Part shown: positions 44,117 to 53,198 of the stretch, piece by piece | Numbering within the stretch: the stretch's first letter is position 1 | Layout: every line of letters starts with the position of its first letter | From: an uncultured Carboxylicivirga sp. | GTDB lineage: Bacteria > Bacteroidota > Bacteroidia > Bacteroidales > Marinilabiliaceae | Assembly (NCBI RefSeq): GCF_963668385.1 | Contig: NZ_OY764327.1 | Coordinates: 4,002,501-4,066,500 of the forward strand | Direction: 5' to 3' | DNA: 64,000 nt | Program-made: the position numbers and the translations under genes | Notes under the pieces: generated by a model | What the model saw: the letters and a program-made list of their open reading frames with translations, nothing else | What the model was told of the DNA's origin: nothing | Databases searched by the model: none

Positions 44117-44749
44117 CTATTCCCAGTTACCAGCATTATTGTTAGCTTCTTCCAACGAACCTACTTTAAGTCCTGGATATCTTTCTAACTTCTGCGTTTT
44201 GTCATTTAAGTTGATGATTTCTTGAGGCTCAAGCCCTTTAAGGTAAACGTTGTTATGTACTTTGGCTTCGAAAACCTGTACTTTAACACCGGAACCAGTT
44301 ACAACAACTCCGGCACCCATTTCATACTTTTCAGCACCGTCAACAAAAGGAATTAATGGTAACGAATCTACCACGTACCCTTTTGGGAATAAAGAATCTT
44401 TAACGCTAACACGAATAGTGTCCCTTTTAATGATACCTAATGCTAAAGCCTTTACTTCAGTCATACCTGCTTCCAACATACTATCAGTTAAACTACCCTC
44501 TTTTTTTACCAATGGTAAAGAGTCGTTTTTGATAAAGTTGATCAAAGTGTCGAAGCTTCCTGTATATTTGTTGTAAACAGACTTGTATGCAACCTGTGCA
44601 TCACGAGTATACATTAACTTTTCCACGTTCGCATCTTGTCTCAATTTCTGAGCGTCCTGGAAGCGGATCGGTTTTTGGATACTTTCAACACACAAATAGC
44701 CTAAAGCAATAATAGCAACTGTAAGGACAATCTGAATCACTGTTTTCAT
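44117..44749 (-). CDS. Membrane-anchored protein of unknown function, 210 aa
   Basis: This protein has one N-terminal hydrophobic segment (VIQIVLTVAIIALGYLCVES) that would anchor it in the inner membrane with about 185 residues outside. ANVEKLMYTRDAQVAYKSVY and FPKGYVVDSLPLIPFVDGAE are the clearest ordered parts. Similar small anchored proteins occur in many Bacteroidales beside DUF3822 genes. I cannot assign a function. A -7 element (TAACTTTG, 44782-44789) lies upstream. Confidence 0.7.
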   Translation of the reverse strand: MKTVIQIVLTVAIIALGYLCVESIQKPIRFQDAQKLRQDANVEKLMYTRDAQVAYKSVYNKYTGSFDTLINFIKNDSLPLVKKEGSLTDSMLEAGMTEVKALALGIIKRDTIRVSVKDSLFPKGYVVDSLPLIPFVDGAEKYEMGAGVVVTGSGVKVQVFEAKVHNNVYLKGLEPQEIINLNDKTQKLERYPGLKVGSLEEANNNAGNWE

Positions 44750-44781
44750 TATCTTCGGATTTTTGTTTTAGTTTGAATGCC

Positions 44782-44789
44782 CAAAGTTA
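44782..44789 (-). promoter_or_regulatory. Candidate promoter of the 210-aa/DUF3822/rsmD unit
   Basis: The minus strand reads TAACTTTG, a match to TAnnTTTG. Predicted start is near 44775, giving a leader of about 26 nt. The -33 box is unclear. Confidence 0.45.
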
Positions 44790-44838
44790 AAAAAAAAATC
44801 AAATTACGATTTTTTAAAGGGACTTATCTATCTAAAAA

Positions 44839-46263
44839 ATGCTAAATAATCATATAAGTAACTTAATTCGCGAGGGTTTTTCCTTTAACCCAACTCCATC
44901 TCAGCAAAAACTGATTGATGGATTAGGCGATTTTGTCGTTTCTGAAGAAAAGGAAAGTGTTTGTTTAATAAAGGGATACGCAGGTACGGGTAAGACAACG
45001 TTGATGAAAGCGTTTACAGATACCTTACAAAAATTAGAAATTCCTTTTTTACAGATGGCTCCTACCGGTAGAGCTGCAAAAGTTTTAAGTACCTACACAG
45101 GTAAACCAGCTTACACTATTCATAAGCAAATTTACCGTCGAGAATCGTCAAATGACGACTTTAGTAATTTTCATCTTAACTATAATAAATCAAAAGATGC
45201 CATTTTTATTATAGATGAAGCTTCGATGATTTCCAATTCTAGTTTGGAGTATACCACTTTTGGATCTGGACGATTGTTGGACGATTTACTCAACTTTGTT
45301 TTTGGAAGAGGTAATTGTAAATTGATATTAATTGGTGATGTCGCTCAGTTACCTCCGGTTGGATTCGAAGATAGTCCTGCTTTGGATAAAGATAATTTAA
45401 GGAGTTTAGGCCTAAATGTACACGATTTTTTTCTTAGCGAGGTAGTGCGTCAGGAAGGAGATAGTGGAATATTATACAATGCTACCAAATTACGACTTAA
45501 TTTGGGCGATACATTCTTCGAACCTATGTTTCCTGAGTTAGAGGCTAAAGGTTATCCCGATTTTAAACGTATAAGCGGTGAAGAGTTGATTGATGAATTA
45601 AATTGGTGTCAAGAGAATTTTGGTTTGGATGAAACATTGGTAGTTTGCCGATCCAATAAAAGAGCAAATTTGTTTAATCAGGGAATTCGTAATTCTATTT
45701 TATATAGAGAGGAAGAACTGACGGCAACGGATCATCTTTTAATCGTAAAGAATAATTACCATTGGTTGAAAGATAGTAAAGAGGCCGATTTTATTGCCAA
45801 TGGCGATATTGCTGAAGTGGTTCGGATAAATGGGTATGAGGAGTTATACGATCGTCGTTTTGCTAATGTAACACTTCGATTAGCCGATTATAAATTGCTC
45901 GAAATAGATGCAAAGGTTGTTTTGGATGCACTGCATACCGATACAGCTGGCTTTTCGCGTGAGGAACAAGAATCTTTCTTTAAAACGGTTATGGAAGACT
46001 ATCAATATGAGCGCTCAAAAAAGAAGCAATATGAAGAATTAAAGAAAAATCCTTATTATAATGCTTTACAGGTAAAATATGCCTATGCAATGACCTGTCA
46101 TAAAGCGCAGGGTGGACAGTGGAAGGCTGTTTTTATCGATCAGGGTTATGTGCCCGAAGAACAAATGGGCAAGGGGTATTTTCGTTGGTTATATACGGCA
46201 ATAACCCGCGCTACAGAAAGAGTTTATCTGGTTAATTTTAAAGATGAATTTTTTGCCGATTAA
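44839..46263 (+). CDS. RecD-like ATP-dependent DNA helicase
   Basis: This 474-aa SF1 helicase has Walker A GYAGTGKTT (46-54) and Walker B FIIDEASMIS. ILIGDVAQLPPVG is motif III, and VRQEGDSGILYNATKLR follows. The C-terminal UvrD-type motif is YAMTCHKAQGGQWKAVFID, then YTAITRATERVYLVNF. The N-terminal domain of RecD2 proteins is missing, so it resembles the shorter Dda/RecD-like class. It would unwind DNA 5' to 3', probably in repair or replication restart. It is a single-gene unit. Confidence 0.88.
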   Translation: MLNNHISNLIREGFSFNPTPSQQKLIDGLGDFVVSEEKESVCLIKGYAGTGKTTLMKAFTDTLQKLEIPFLQMAPTGRAAKVLSTYTGKPAYTIHKQIYRRESSNDDFSNFHLNYNKSKDAIFIIDEASMISNSSLEYTTFGSGRLLDDLLNFVFGRGNCKLILIGDVAQLPPVGFEDSPALDKDNLRSLGLNVHDFFLSEVVRQEGDSGILYNATKLRLNLGDTFFEPMFPELEAKGYPDFKRISGEELIDELNWCQENFGLDETLVVCRSNKRANLFNQGIRNSILYREEELTATDHLLIVKNNYHWLKDSKEADFIANGDIAEVVRINGYEELYDRRFANVTLRLADYKLLEIDAKVVLDALHTDTAGFSREEQESFFKTVMEDYQYERSKKKQYEELKKNPYYNALQVKYAYAMTCHKAQGGQWKAVFIDQGYVPEEQMGKGYFRWLYTAITRATERVYLVNFKDEFFAD

Positions 46264-46266
46264 GCA

Positions 46267-46297
46267 TAAAAAAACTCCGCATTTGCGGAGTTTTTTT
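46267..46297. terminator. Bidirectional terminator
   Basis: AAAAAACTCCGC pairs with GCGGAGTTTTTT around ATTT. It lies between the helicase gene and the converging phosphoglucomutase gene and has A/T ends on both sides. Confidence 0.9.
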
Positions 46298-46315
46298 AGT
46301 TAAGTATTTTCAGAA

Positions 46316-48061
46316 TTAAATTCCTAAGTCTTTTACGATAGCAGCAATAATTTCATCTGCTTTTTCATTAGCTGAATAAAATTCATCTTTACTGTTCATA
46401 GGAACCTGAACTTCAAAATAGAATTTGATTTTAGGCTCAGTTCCAGAAGGACGCACTGAAACTTTGTATCCTTTTTCAGTAAAGAATTGAAGTACATCTG
46501 AAGTGCCTGGCAAATCAATTGCCTCATCTTTTCCTTCCAATACGTATTGAGCATTCAGTTTCGAGTAATCTTTAATGATGCTTACTTTATCTCCGCCTAA
46601 AGTAACTGGAGGTGTAGTTCTGAAATCTTTCATAATTTGTTTGATTTCATCGGCACCACTTTTTCCTTCGCGAACAATGTAAATCATTTTCTCTTTCGAG
46701 AATCCGTATTCCATATAAATGTCCTGAAGTACTTCGTATAACGATTTACCATTGTCTTTTGCCCATGCTGCAATTTCGGCAGTAATTGTAATGGCTGCAA
46801 CAGCATCTTTGTCTCTTACGTAATCACCAGGTAAAAATCCGTATGATTCTTCACCACCACAGATGTATTTTTTCTTACCTTCTAAATCGCGAATTACTTT
46901 AGCAATCCATTTAAAACCGGTGTAAACATCAAAGTACTCAACTTCGCTTTTAACAGCTATTTCTTTAATTAACTCAGAAGTAACAATTGTTTTAACGATG
47001 AATTCTTTACCTGTTAAGCGGCCTTGTTCTTTCCACTTTTTAAGGATGTACCATGTTAATAAGGTTGCTGTTTGGTTACCATTAACCAAAACAAATTCTC
47101 CTTTTTCGTTACGTACTGCAATACCCAGGCGATCACTATCAGGGTCTGATGCCATTACAATATCAGCATCAGTTTCGTTTGCTTTGTTAATAGCCATTTC
47201 CAATGCTGCTGGTTCTTCCGGGTTTGGAGAAACAACGGTTGGAAAATCGCCACTCACAACATCTTGTTCAGGTACGTTTATTACATTCTCAAATCCACAA
47301 CGTTTTAATGCTTCAGGTATCATTTTTACACCTGTTCCGTGGATAGGAGAGTAAACAATTTTAAGATCTTTGTTACGGTTAATTACTTCCTGATCTAAAA
47401 CCAACGATTGAACCTGGTCAAGGAAGCGGTTATCCATATCTTCACCTAGAATCTCAATCAACTCTTTATTTCCATCGAATTTAATGGTTTCAACTGAAGT
47501 GATTTTGTTCACTTCGTCGATTACATTAGTGTCATGCGGTGCTGTTAACTGAGCTCCATCGTTCCAATATGCTTTGTAACCATTATATGCTTTAGGGTTG
47601 TGAGAAGCTGTGATAATAACACCACTTTGACAACCTAACTGACGAATAGCATAAGAAATTTCAGGAGTAGGACGTAAGTCTTCAAACAAGTATGCTTTAA
47701 TACCATTAGCACTAAATATATCAGCTACTACTTCAGCAAAAAGGCGGCTGTTATTACGACAATCATGTCCAATAACAACACTTTTCTCATTTAAGTCAGC
47801 AAATTCTTTATTAATATAATTTGCTAATCCTTGAGTAGCTGCACCAACAGTATAACGATTCATACGGTTTGATCCGGGGCCCATAATACCACGTAAACCA
47901 CCTGTTCCGAATTCTAGATCTTTATAAAAAGAATCAATAAGAGCGGTTTTATCTTCTTCTTCCATCATTTTTTTGATGGCGCTTTTTGTCTCTTCATCAT
48001 AAGCTCCGTCCAACCAGGATTGTGCTTTTTCTACTACTGAGTTTAATACGTCTTTTTGCAT
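46316..48061 (-). CDS. Phosphoglucomutase/phosphomannomutase
   Basis: This 581-aa alpha-D-phosphohexomutase has the active-site loop ITASHNPKAYNGYK with phosphoserine Ser153. The metal loop is DPDSDRLGIAV, the sugar loop GGEESYGFLPGD and the phosphate loop RPSGTEPKIKFYFEV. It interconverts hexose-6-phosphate and hexose-1-phosphate, the entry to nucleotide sugars. It ends the rml operon, 26 bp after rmlD, and probably supplies glucose-1-phosphate for RmlA. Its length fits the large PgcA/PGM2-like group. Confidence 0.92.
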   Translation of the reverse strand: MQKDVLNSVVEKAQSWLDGAYDEETKSAIKKMMEEEDKTALIDSFYKDLEFGTGGLRGIMGPGSNRMNRYTVGAATQGLANYINKEFADLNEKSVVIGHDCRNNSRLFAEVVADIFSANGIKAYLFEDLRPTPEISYAIRQLGCQSGVIITASHNPKAYNGYKAYWNDGAQLTAPHDTNVIDEVNKITSVETIKFDGNKELIEILGEDMDNRFLDQVQSLVLDQEVINRNKDLKIVYSPIHGTGVKMIPEALKRCGFENVINVPEQDVVSGDFPTVVSPNPEEPAALEMAINKANETDADIVMASDPDSDRLGIAVRNEKGEFVLVNGNQTATLLTWYILKKWKEQGRLTGKEFIVKTIVTSELIKEIAVKSEVEYFDVYTGFKWIAKVIRDLEGKKKYICGGEESYGFLPGDYVRDKDAVAAITITAEIAAWAKDNGKSLYEVLQDIYMEYGFSKEKMIYIVREGKSGADEIKQIMKDFRTTPPVTLGGDKVSIIKDYSKLNAQYVLEGKDEAIDLPGTSDVLQFFTEKGYKVSVRPSGTEPKIKFYFEVQVPMNSKDEFYSANEKADEIIAAIVKDLGI

Positions 48062-48086
48062 CTTTCTTAAAATACAGTGTGTTAGA

Positions 48087-48959
48087 TTACTGACTAATTT
48101 GAGATAAACATTCCTTTAAACTGTCTTTCCAGTATGGAATATCTACCTTATAGATAGTTTTGATTTTGGTTTTATTCAATACACTATAATGAGGCCTAGG
48201 AGCAGCAGTAGGATAATCCTTGCTTTCGATAGGTTTTACATTACAGGTAATATTTGCTATTTCGTGTATTGCTTTAGTAAAATCGTACCACGAACAAACA
48301 CCTTCGTTACTATAATGATAAACGCCACGCTGAAAAGGGATTTCAAAAGTAATGTCTTTTTTTATAATATGAAGAATGATTTTAGCTAAATCTGCAGCAT
48401 AGGTAGGTGTTCCCACCTGATCGAAGATCACATTTAGCTCATCTCTTTCGGCTCCCAGTTTTAGCATGGTTTTTACAAAGTTGTTACCATGTGTGGAATA
48501 TAACCATGAAGTACGGATTATAATCGATTCAGGATTAGCATTGTTAAGCGCTATTTCACCTTGAAGTTTTGTCTTTCCATACACTGAGTTAGGCGAAGTT
48601 GGCTCATCCTCATTATAAGGTTTGAAATGAGTTCCGTCAAAAACATAATCAGTGGATACATGAACAACTTTAGCTCCAATAGAGGCAGATACTTCTCCAA
48701 TTGTTTTTAAAGCCAAGTGATTAATTTTATCCGCTAATTCCTGATCACTCTCAGCTTTGTCTACAGCAGTGTAAGCAGTACAATTAATAATATAATCGTA
48801 TGAATCAGCCTTGATTTGATTGATTAAAGCATCATTATCAGTTACGTCAAGTGTATCAAGTGTAGTGAAGGTGAATTCAGCTTCTGTTATTTGAGTATAT
48901 AAACTCTTAATTTCATTTCCTAATTGTCCTTCTGAACCTATAACAAGAATTTTCTTCAT
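48087..48959 (-). CDS. rmlD: dTDP-4-dehydrorhamnose reductase
   Basis: This 290-aa SDR enzyme reduces dTDP-4-keto-rhamnose to dTDP-L-rhamnose with NAD(P)H. The cofactor motif is GSEGQLGNEI. NCTAYTAVDKAESDQELA and VHVSTDYVFDGTHFKPY are RmlD hallmarks, and VYGKTKLQGE holds the catalytic Tyr and Lys. It starts two bases before the rmlC stop and is followed by the mutase gene, in the order UXS-rmlA-rmlC-rmlD-PGM. Confidence 0.94.
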   Translation of the reverse strand: MKKILVIGSEGQLGNEIKSLYTQITEAEFTFTTLDTLDVTDNDALINQIKADSYDYIINCTAYTAVDKAESDQELADKINHLALKTIGEVSASIGAKVVHVSTDYVFDGTHFKPYNEDEPTSPNSVYGKTKLQGEIALNNANPESIIIRTSWLYSTHGNNFVKTMLKLGAERDELNVIFDQVGTPTYAADLAKIILHIIKKDITFEIPFQRGVYHYSNEGVCSWYDFTKAIHEIANITCNVKPIESKDYPTAAPRPHYSVLNKTKIKTIYKVDIPYWKDSLKECLSQISQ

Positions 48960-48961
48960 GA

Positions 48962-49513
48962 TTATACAAAGTTGTGTTCTGCTTCTTTCAGTACTGGCAA
49001 AATTTGATCTTTCTGAGAGATAATTCTTTTGTCATGAGGAATTTGCCAATCAATATTTAAATCAGGGTCGTTATGAGCTAATCCTCTTTCAGCCCCACGA
49101 TTATAATAATTATCACATTTATACATGAAAATAGCAGTTTCGCTTAAAACAGAAAAGCCATGGGCAAATCCCTGTGGAATGAAGAATTGAGTTTTATTTT
49201 CTGCAGTTAATTCTATTGAATAATATTGACCGTAAGTTGGAGATTTTTTTCTAAGGTCAACTGCTACATCCAAAACTTTTCCTTCAAGTACCTGCACTAG
49301 TTTTGATTGAGCAAAAGGGGCTAACTGATAATGTAGTCCGCGAACTGTACCGTAACTAGATTTTGAAATGTTATCTTGAACAAAATGGGGGAGAACCTCA
49401 TTTTCGAAATATCTACTTTCGTTATATGATTCATAAAAGAATCCACGATCATCATTAAATACCTGAGGTTGAATAATAATTAAACCAGGTATATGCGTTT
49501 TTTTTATTTCCAT
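48962..49513 (-). CDS. rmlC: dTDP-4-dehydrorhamnose 3,5-epimerase
   Basis: This 183-aa cupin epimerises the 4-keto sugar at C3 and C5 for rhamnose synthesis. FNDDRGFFYESYNESRYF, the catalytic His in VRGLHYQLAPFAQSKLVQ, the EGKVLDVAVDLRKKSPTYG block and IPQGFAHGFSVLSE with the second active His are all present. It lies between rmlA (59 bp) and rmlD (2 bp). Length is typical. Confidence 0.95.
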   Translation of the reverse strand: MEIKKTHIPGLIIIQPQVFNDDRGFFYESYNESRYFENEVLPHFVQDNISKSSYGTVRGLHYQLAPFAQSKLVQVLEGKVLDVAVDLRKKSPTYGQYYSIELTAENKTQFFIPQGFAHGFSVLSETAIFMYKCDNYYNRGAERGLAHNDPDLNIDWQIPHDKRIISQKDQILPVLKEAEHNFV

Positions 49514-49572
49514 TTACTTGTTGATTGAAATGCAAAAATAACAATGTATCCTTAAATTAAATAATACGATTG

Positions 49573-50445
49573 CTATTTAGCCAATCTGATTAAATACTGA
49601 CCGTATTCATTTTTCTTTAACGGTTCAGCTAATTTTAATAATTGTTCGCGATTGATATATCCTTTTAAATAGGCAATTTCTTCCAAACAAGCTACTTTTA
49701 ATCCTTGTCTGTTTTCAATTGTAGAGATGAAATTGCTAGCTTGTAATAAGCTGTCGTGAGTTCCGGTGTCAAGCCATGCTGTTCCTCTACCTAATTTGGT
49801 TAATTGTAATCTTTTTTCGTTTAGATACAACATATTTAAATCAGTGATTTCCAGTTCTCCTCGTTTGGAAGGTTTCAGCCCTTTTGCTTTTTCGACTACG
49901 TCGTTGGGATAAAAGTATAAACCGGTAACGGCATAATCTGATTTTGGATTCTCAGGTTTTTCTTCAATGGAAGTTACTATTCCTGTGCTATCGAATTCAG
50001 CTACGCCATATCTCTCAGGATCGGTTACATAATAGCCAAAAACAACAGCAGCATCTTCAACTTTGTTTACTTTAGATAATGTCTCACTAAAGCCATAGCT
50101 ATAGAAAATGTTGTCACCTAATATCATTGCTACATCGCTGTCTCCAATAAATTCTTCGCCGATTATAAATGCCTGAGCAAGACCATCAGGTGATGGTTGT
50201 TCGGCATAACTTAATTGTATGCCTAAATCAGAACCATCGCCAAATAAGTTTTTATATAAAGGTAGATCGTGAGGTGTACTGATAATAAGTATTTCCTGTA
50301 TGTCAGCCAACATTAAAACAGATAATGGGTAATAAATCATCGGCTTATCATAAACAGGTATTATTTGTTTTGATATGCTTTTTGTTGCTGGATATAAGCG
50401 TGTTCCAGAGCCTCCTGCTAATACAATTCCTTTTCTTTTTGCCAT
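49573..50445 (-). CDS. rmlA: Glucose-1-phosphate thymidylyltransferase
   Basis: This 290-aa enzyme makes dTDP-glucose from dTTP and glucose-1-phosphate. The nucleotide-binding signature [20 protein letters not shown] is at residues 6-25 (interrupted here after 20). [33 protein letters not shown] and [19 protein letters not shown] follow, as in RmlA. It is the third enzyme type of the nucleotide-sugar operon and follows the UDP-xylose synthase gene by 18 bp. It starts the rhamnose branch, but rmlB is not in the window. Confidence 0.95.
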   Translation of the reverse strand: MAKRKGIVLAGGSGTRLYPATKSISKQIIPVYDKPMIYYPLSVLMLADIQEILIISTPHDLPLYKNLFGDGSDLGIQLSYAEQPSPDGLAQAFIIGEEFIGDSDVAMILGDNIFYSYGFSETLSKVNKVEDAAVVFGYYVTDPERYGVAEFDSTGIVTSIEEKPENPKSDYAVTGLYFYPNDVVEKAKGLKPSKRGELEITDLNMLYLNEKRLQLTKLGRGTAWLDTGTHDSLLQASNFISTIENRQGLKVACLEEIAYLKGYINREQLLKLAEPLKKNEYGQYLIRLAK

Positions 50446-50463
50446 CGGATTTAGTTTGGTGAT

Positions 50464-51423
50464 TTACTTTCTTGTCCAGCCGTTTTTAAGTAAGCTGTCG
50501 AAATGTTCTATCGTTTTAGTTAGTCCTTCTTTGAGTTGTACTTTTGGTTCCCAATTATTAAGCTCTTTTTTAGCAAGCGAGATATCCGGTTGACGTTGAG
50601 TTGGGTCATCAGCAGGTAATGGTTGATATGTCAACTTCGATTTAGAGTTTGTTAATTCAAGAACCAGGCTGGCAAGTTCAATCATTGTAAATTCATGAGG
50701 ATTACCTAGATTAACCGGTCCAATGAAGTCTTTACCAGATCCCATCATTCGAGTCATGCCTTCAACCAAATCGTCAACGTATTGAAAGCTTCTGGTTTGT
50801 TTACCATCTCCAAATATTGTAATATCTTCACCTAATAGAGCCTGAACAATAAAATTGGATACTACTCGTCCATCTTCAGGATTCATTTTGGGGCCATAGG
50901 TATTAAAAATGCGGATGATTTTAATATCAACATTATTTTGTTCATGGTAATTCATAAAAAGGCTTTCAGCACATCTTTTTCCTTCATCGTAACAAGAGCG
51001 AATGCCTATAGGATTAACATTGCCCCAATAAGATTCTGGTTGTGGATGAATTAACGGATCACCATAAACTTCACTTGTTGATGCTTGTAGAATTCTGGCT
51101 TTAATACGTTTGGCTAAACCAAGCATATTAATTGCGCCCATTACAGATGTTTTAATTGTTTTGATGGAATTATACTGGTAGTGAACTGGTGAAGCAGGAC
51201 AAGCCAAGTTGTAAATTTCATCAACTTCAATAAAATATGGATGTGTAACATCATGACGAATTAATTCGAAGTATGGATTGTCAAGCAGATGGACAATGTT
51301 TTCTTTGGCACCTGTAAAGTAGTTATCCATACAAATTACTTCATTGCCTTCATCTAGTAGCCTTTCACATAAGTGAGAACCAATAAATCCGGCTCCACCT
51401 GTAATTAAAACTCTTTTTTTCAT
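50464..51423 (-). CDS. UDP-glucuronate decarboxylase (UDP-xylose synthase)
   Basis: This 319-aa extended SDR enzyme has [19 protein letters not shown] at the NAD site. [52 protein letters not shown] and [18 protein letters not shown] are specific to UXS. It oxidises and decarboxylates UDP-GlcA to UDP-xylose via a 4-keto intermediate. It is the first gene of the operon and lies 119 bp downstream of ugd, which makes its substrate. It sits where rmlB often lies, but the motifs are of the UXS type. Confidence 0.93.
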   Translation of the reverse strand: MKKRVLITGGAGFIGSHLCERLLDEGNEVICMDNYFTGAKENIVHLLDNPYFELIRHDVTHPYFIEVDEIYNLACPASPVHYQYNSIKTIKTSVMGAINMLGLAKRIKARILQASTSEVYGDPLIHPQPESYWGNVNPIGIRSCYDEGKRCAESLFMNYHEQNNVDIKIIRIFNTYGPKMNPEDGRVVSNFIVQALLGEDITIFGDGKQTRSFQYVDDLVEGMTRMMGSGKDFIGPVNLGNPHEFTMIELASLVLELTNSKSKLTYQPLPADDPTQRQPDISLAKKELNNWEPKVQLKEGLTKTIEHFDSLLKNGWTRK

Positions 51424-51488
51424 TAAGATGATATTAAAATGCTTCCGTTTTGCTTAAATCTTTAATGCAATATTAGAAAAATTAAATA

Positions 51489-51521
51489 AAAAAGTCTGGA
51501 TTTACTTATCCAGACTTTCTG
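51489..51521 (-). terminator. Rho-independent terminator after ugd
   Basis: On the minus strand AAAGTCTGGAT pairs with ATCCAGACTTT and is followed by T residues, about 20 bp beyond the ugd stop. It separates ugd from the UXS-rml operon. Confidence 0.85.
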
Positions 51522-51542
51522 TTTTATAGATGTAAATAAATA

Positions 51543-52853
51543 TTATCTTCCTATGCCATAGTAGGCAAATCCATTTTCTTTCATTTCTGCAGGATCGTAA
51601 ATATTACGTCCATCAAAAATAACCTTCTCATTCATTAATTTTTCCATCACTTTAAAGTTAGGAATTCTGAATTCAGGCCATTCTGTAATTAGGATAAGAG
51701 CATCAGCATCTATTAAAGCATCGTATTGATCTTTTCCATATTCGATTGAATCACCCAATATTTTTTGAGCTTCTTCTTCAGCAACAGGATCGTATGCTTT
51801 TACTTTTGCACCTGCTTCAATTAATGCATTAGCTATCACTACCGATGGAGCTTCTCGCATATCATCAGTTTGCGGCTTGAATGATAATCCCCACATAGCA
51901 AATGTTTTTCCTTTGATATCACCAAAATGACTCAAAATTTTCTTAACAAGCACTTTCTTTTGATCATTATTAACATCCTCAACCGATTCTAATAACCTTA
52001 GGCGATAATTGTATTGTTGAGCTGTTTTTATAATCGCTTTCACATCTTTAGGGAAGCATGAACCACCGTATCCTGCACCAGCATAAATAAATTTGTTACC
52101 GATTCTGGAGTCGGAACCAATACCTCGACGCACATTAGAAACATCTGCTCCAACAATTTCGCATAGATTAGCGATGTCGTTCATAAAACTGATTTTAGTA
52201 GCTAACATGGCATTGGCAGCGTATTTCGTCATTTCTGCAGATGGGATATCCATAAACAAAATTGGATGTCCGTTGAGAGTGAATGGCTTGTATAGCTTTT
52301 GCATAATTTTCTCAGCTTTTTCCGATTCAATTCCAACAACAATACGGTCGGGCTTAAGGAAATCTTCAATTGCATTACCTTCTTTCAAAAATTCAGGGTT
52401 TGATGCAACGTCGAATTCTACCTGAACTCCTCTTTTCTCAATTTCGTCTTGAACAGCGGCTTTTACTTTTTTGGCGGTGCCAATAGGTACAGTACTTTTT
52501 GTTACTACCACAATATGATTAGTGATGTGTTTCCCAATTTCGCGAGCTACAGCTAACACATGGCTAAGATCTGCACTCCCGTCTTCACCCGGAGGGGTAC
52601 CAACAGCAATAAAAACAGCTTCGGCTTGCTGAAGACTTTCTTTAATATCAGTAGTAAAATGTAAACGTTCTTTATCAACATTTGATAAAACCATTCTATC
52701 TAAGCCTGGTTCGTATATTGGAATTATACCTTGCTTGAGATTCTCGATTTTTTTCTCGTCTATATCAACACAAGTAACATTGATTCCAGTATCAGAAAAA
52801 CATGTTCCTGTAACTAAACCAACATAACCGGTTCCTATAATTGAAATTTTCAT
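51543..52853 (-). CDS. ugd: UDP-glucose 6-dehydrogenase
   Basis: This 436-aa enzyme oxidises UDP-glucose to UDP-glucuronate with two NAD+. It has the GTGYVGLVTGTCFSDTG Rossmann start and VAVGTPPGEDGSADLSHV. EAVASNPEFLKEG-like FDVASNPEFLKEGNAIEDF follows, then the catalytic Cys in YGGSCFPKDVKAI and the C-terminal WGLSFKPQTDDMREAPS. It differs from the TviB-type enzyme of the polysaccharide locus. UDP-GlcA feeds UXS next door and could feed the 4-epimerase at 18139. It has its own promoter and terminator. Confidence 0.95.
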   Translation of the reverse strand: MKISIIGTGYVGLVTGTCFSDTGINVTCVDIDEKKIENLKQGIIPIYEPGLDRMVLSNVDKERLHFTTDIKESLQQAEAVFIAVGTPPGEDGSADLSHVLAVAREIGKHITNHIVVVTKSTVPIGTAKKVKAAVQDEIEKRGVQVEFDVASNPEFLKEGNAIEDFLKPDRIVVGIESEKAEKIMQKLYKPFTLNGHPILFMDIPSAEMTKYAANAMLATKISFMNDIANLCEIVGADVSNVRRGIGSDSRIGNKFIYAGAGYGGSCFPKDVKAIIKTAQQYNYRLRLLESVEDVNNDQKKVLVKKILSHFGDIKGKTFAMWGLSFKPQTDDMREAPSVVIANALIEAGAKVKAYDPVAEEEAQKILGDSIEYGKDQYDALIDADALILITEWPEFRIPNFKVMEKLMNEKVIFDGRNIYDPAEMKENGFAYYGIGR

Positions 52854-52904
52854 GATTATTTAATGTTCTATTATCTGCTCAGATTGAGTTTGTATACTTT
52901 TGCT

Positions 52905-52912
52905 CAAATGTA
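52905..52912 (-). promoter_or_regulatory. Candidate ugd promoter (-7 element)
   Basis: The minus strand reads TACATTTG, matching TAnnTTTG. Predicted start near 52898 gives a leader of about 45 nt. The -33 box is weak. Confidence 0.5.
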
Positions 52913-53136
52913 GAAAATATTATGCGATTAGAATAATGATATTTCTTATATGATTCTTGAATTTGTATAGAAGGATTGAAAATGAGTAAGTATTGATACT
53001 GTGTAATAGCTAAATTTTCTAATTCGTAATGATATTTGTTGGAAAATTGAACTTGACTTGAAATCATTTATGGCTTATTTTAATAGTTTGCTGCAAATAA
53101 TTGGGGGATAATGTTCATAACTAAGAAAAAAGTTAC

Positions 53137-53144
53137 TACTTTTG
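53137..53144 (+). promoter_or_regulatory. Candidate rpsA promoter (-7 element)
   Basis: TACTTTTG matches TAnnTTTG. Predicted start near 53151 gives a leader of about 48 nt before the rpsA ATG. Confidence 0.55.
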
Positions 53145-53198
53145 CAGCGATTTTTACAATATAATGTCTAACTACTAGTTATTTAACATTTTAGAAAA

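Larger units (their letters stand above)
52854..53198. other. Divergent intergenic region between ugd and rpsA
   Basis: These 345 bases hold promoters for both directions. A minus-strand -7 element, TACATTTG (52905-52912), faces ugd. A plus-strand TACTTTTG (53137-53144) faces rpsA. A 62-codon open frame on the minus strand overlaps them and looks non-coding. Confidence 0.65.

Noticed and set aside
52879-53067. A 62-codon open frame on the minus strand between ugd and rpsA.
   Set aside because: It overlaps the ugd promoter, has no family match or signal, and is rich in Tyr/Ile/Ser as expected of AT-rich non-coding DNA.
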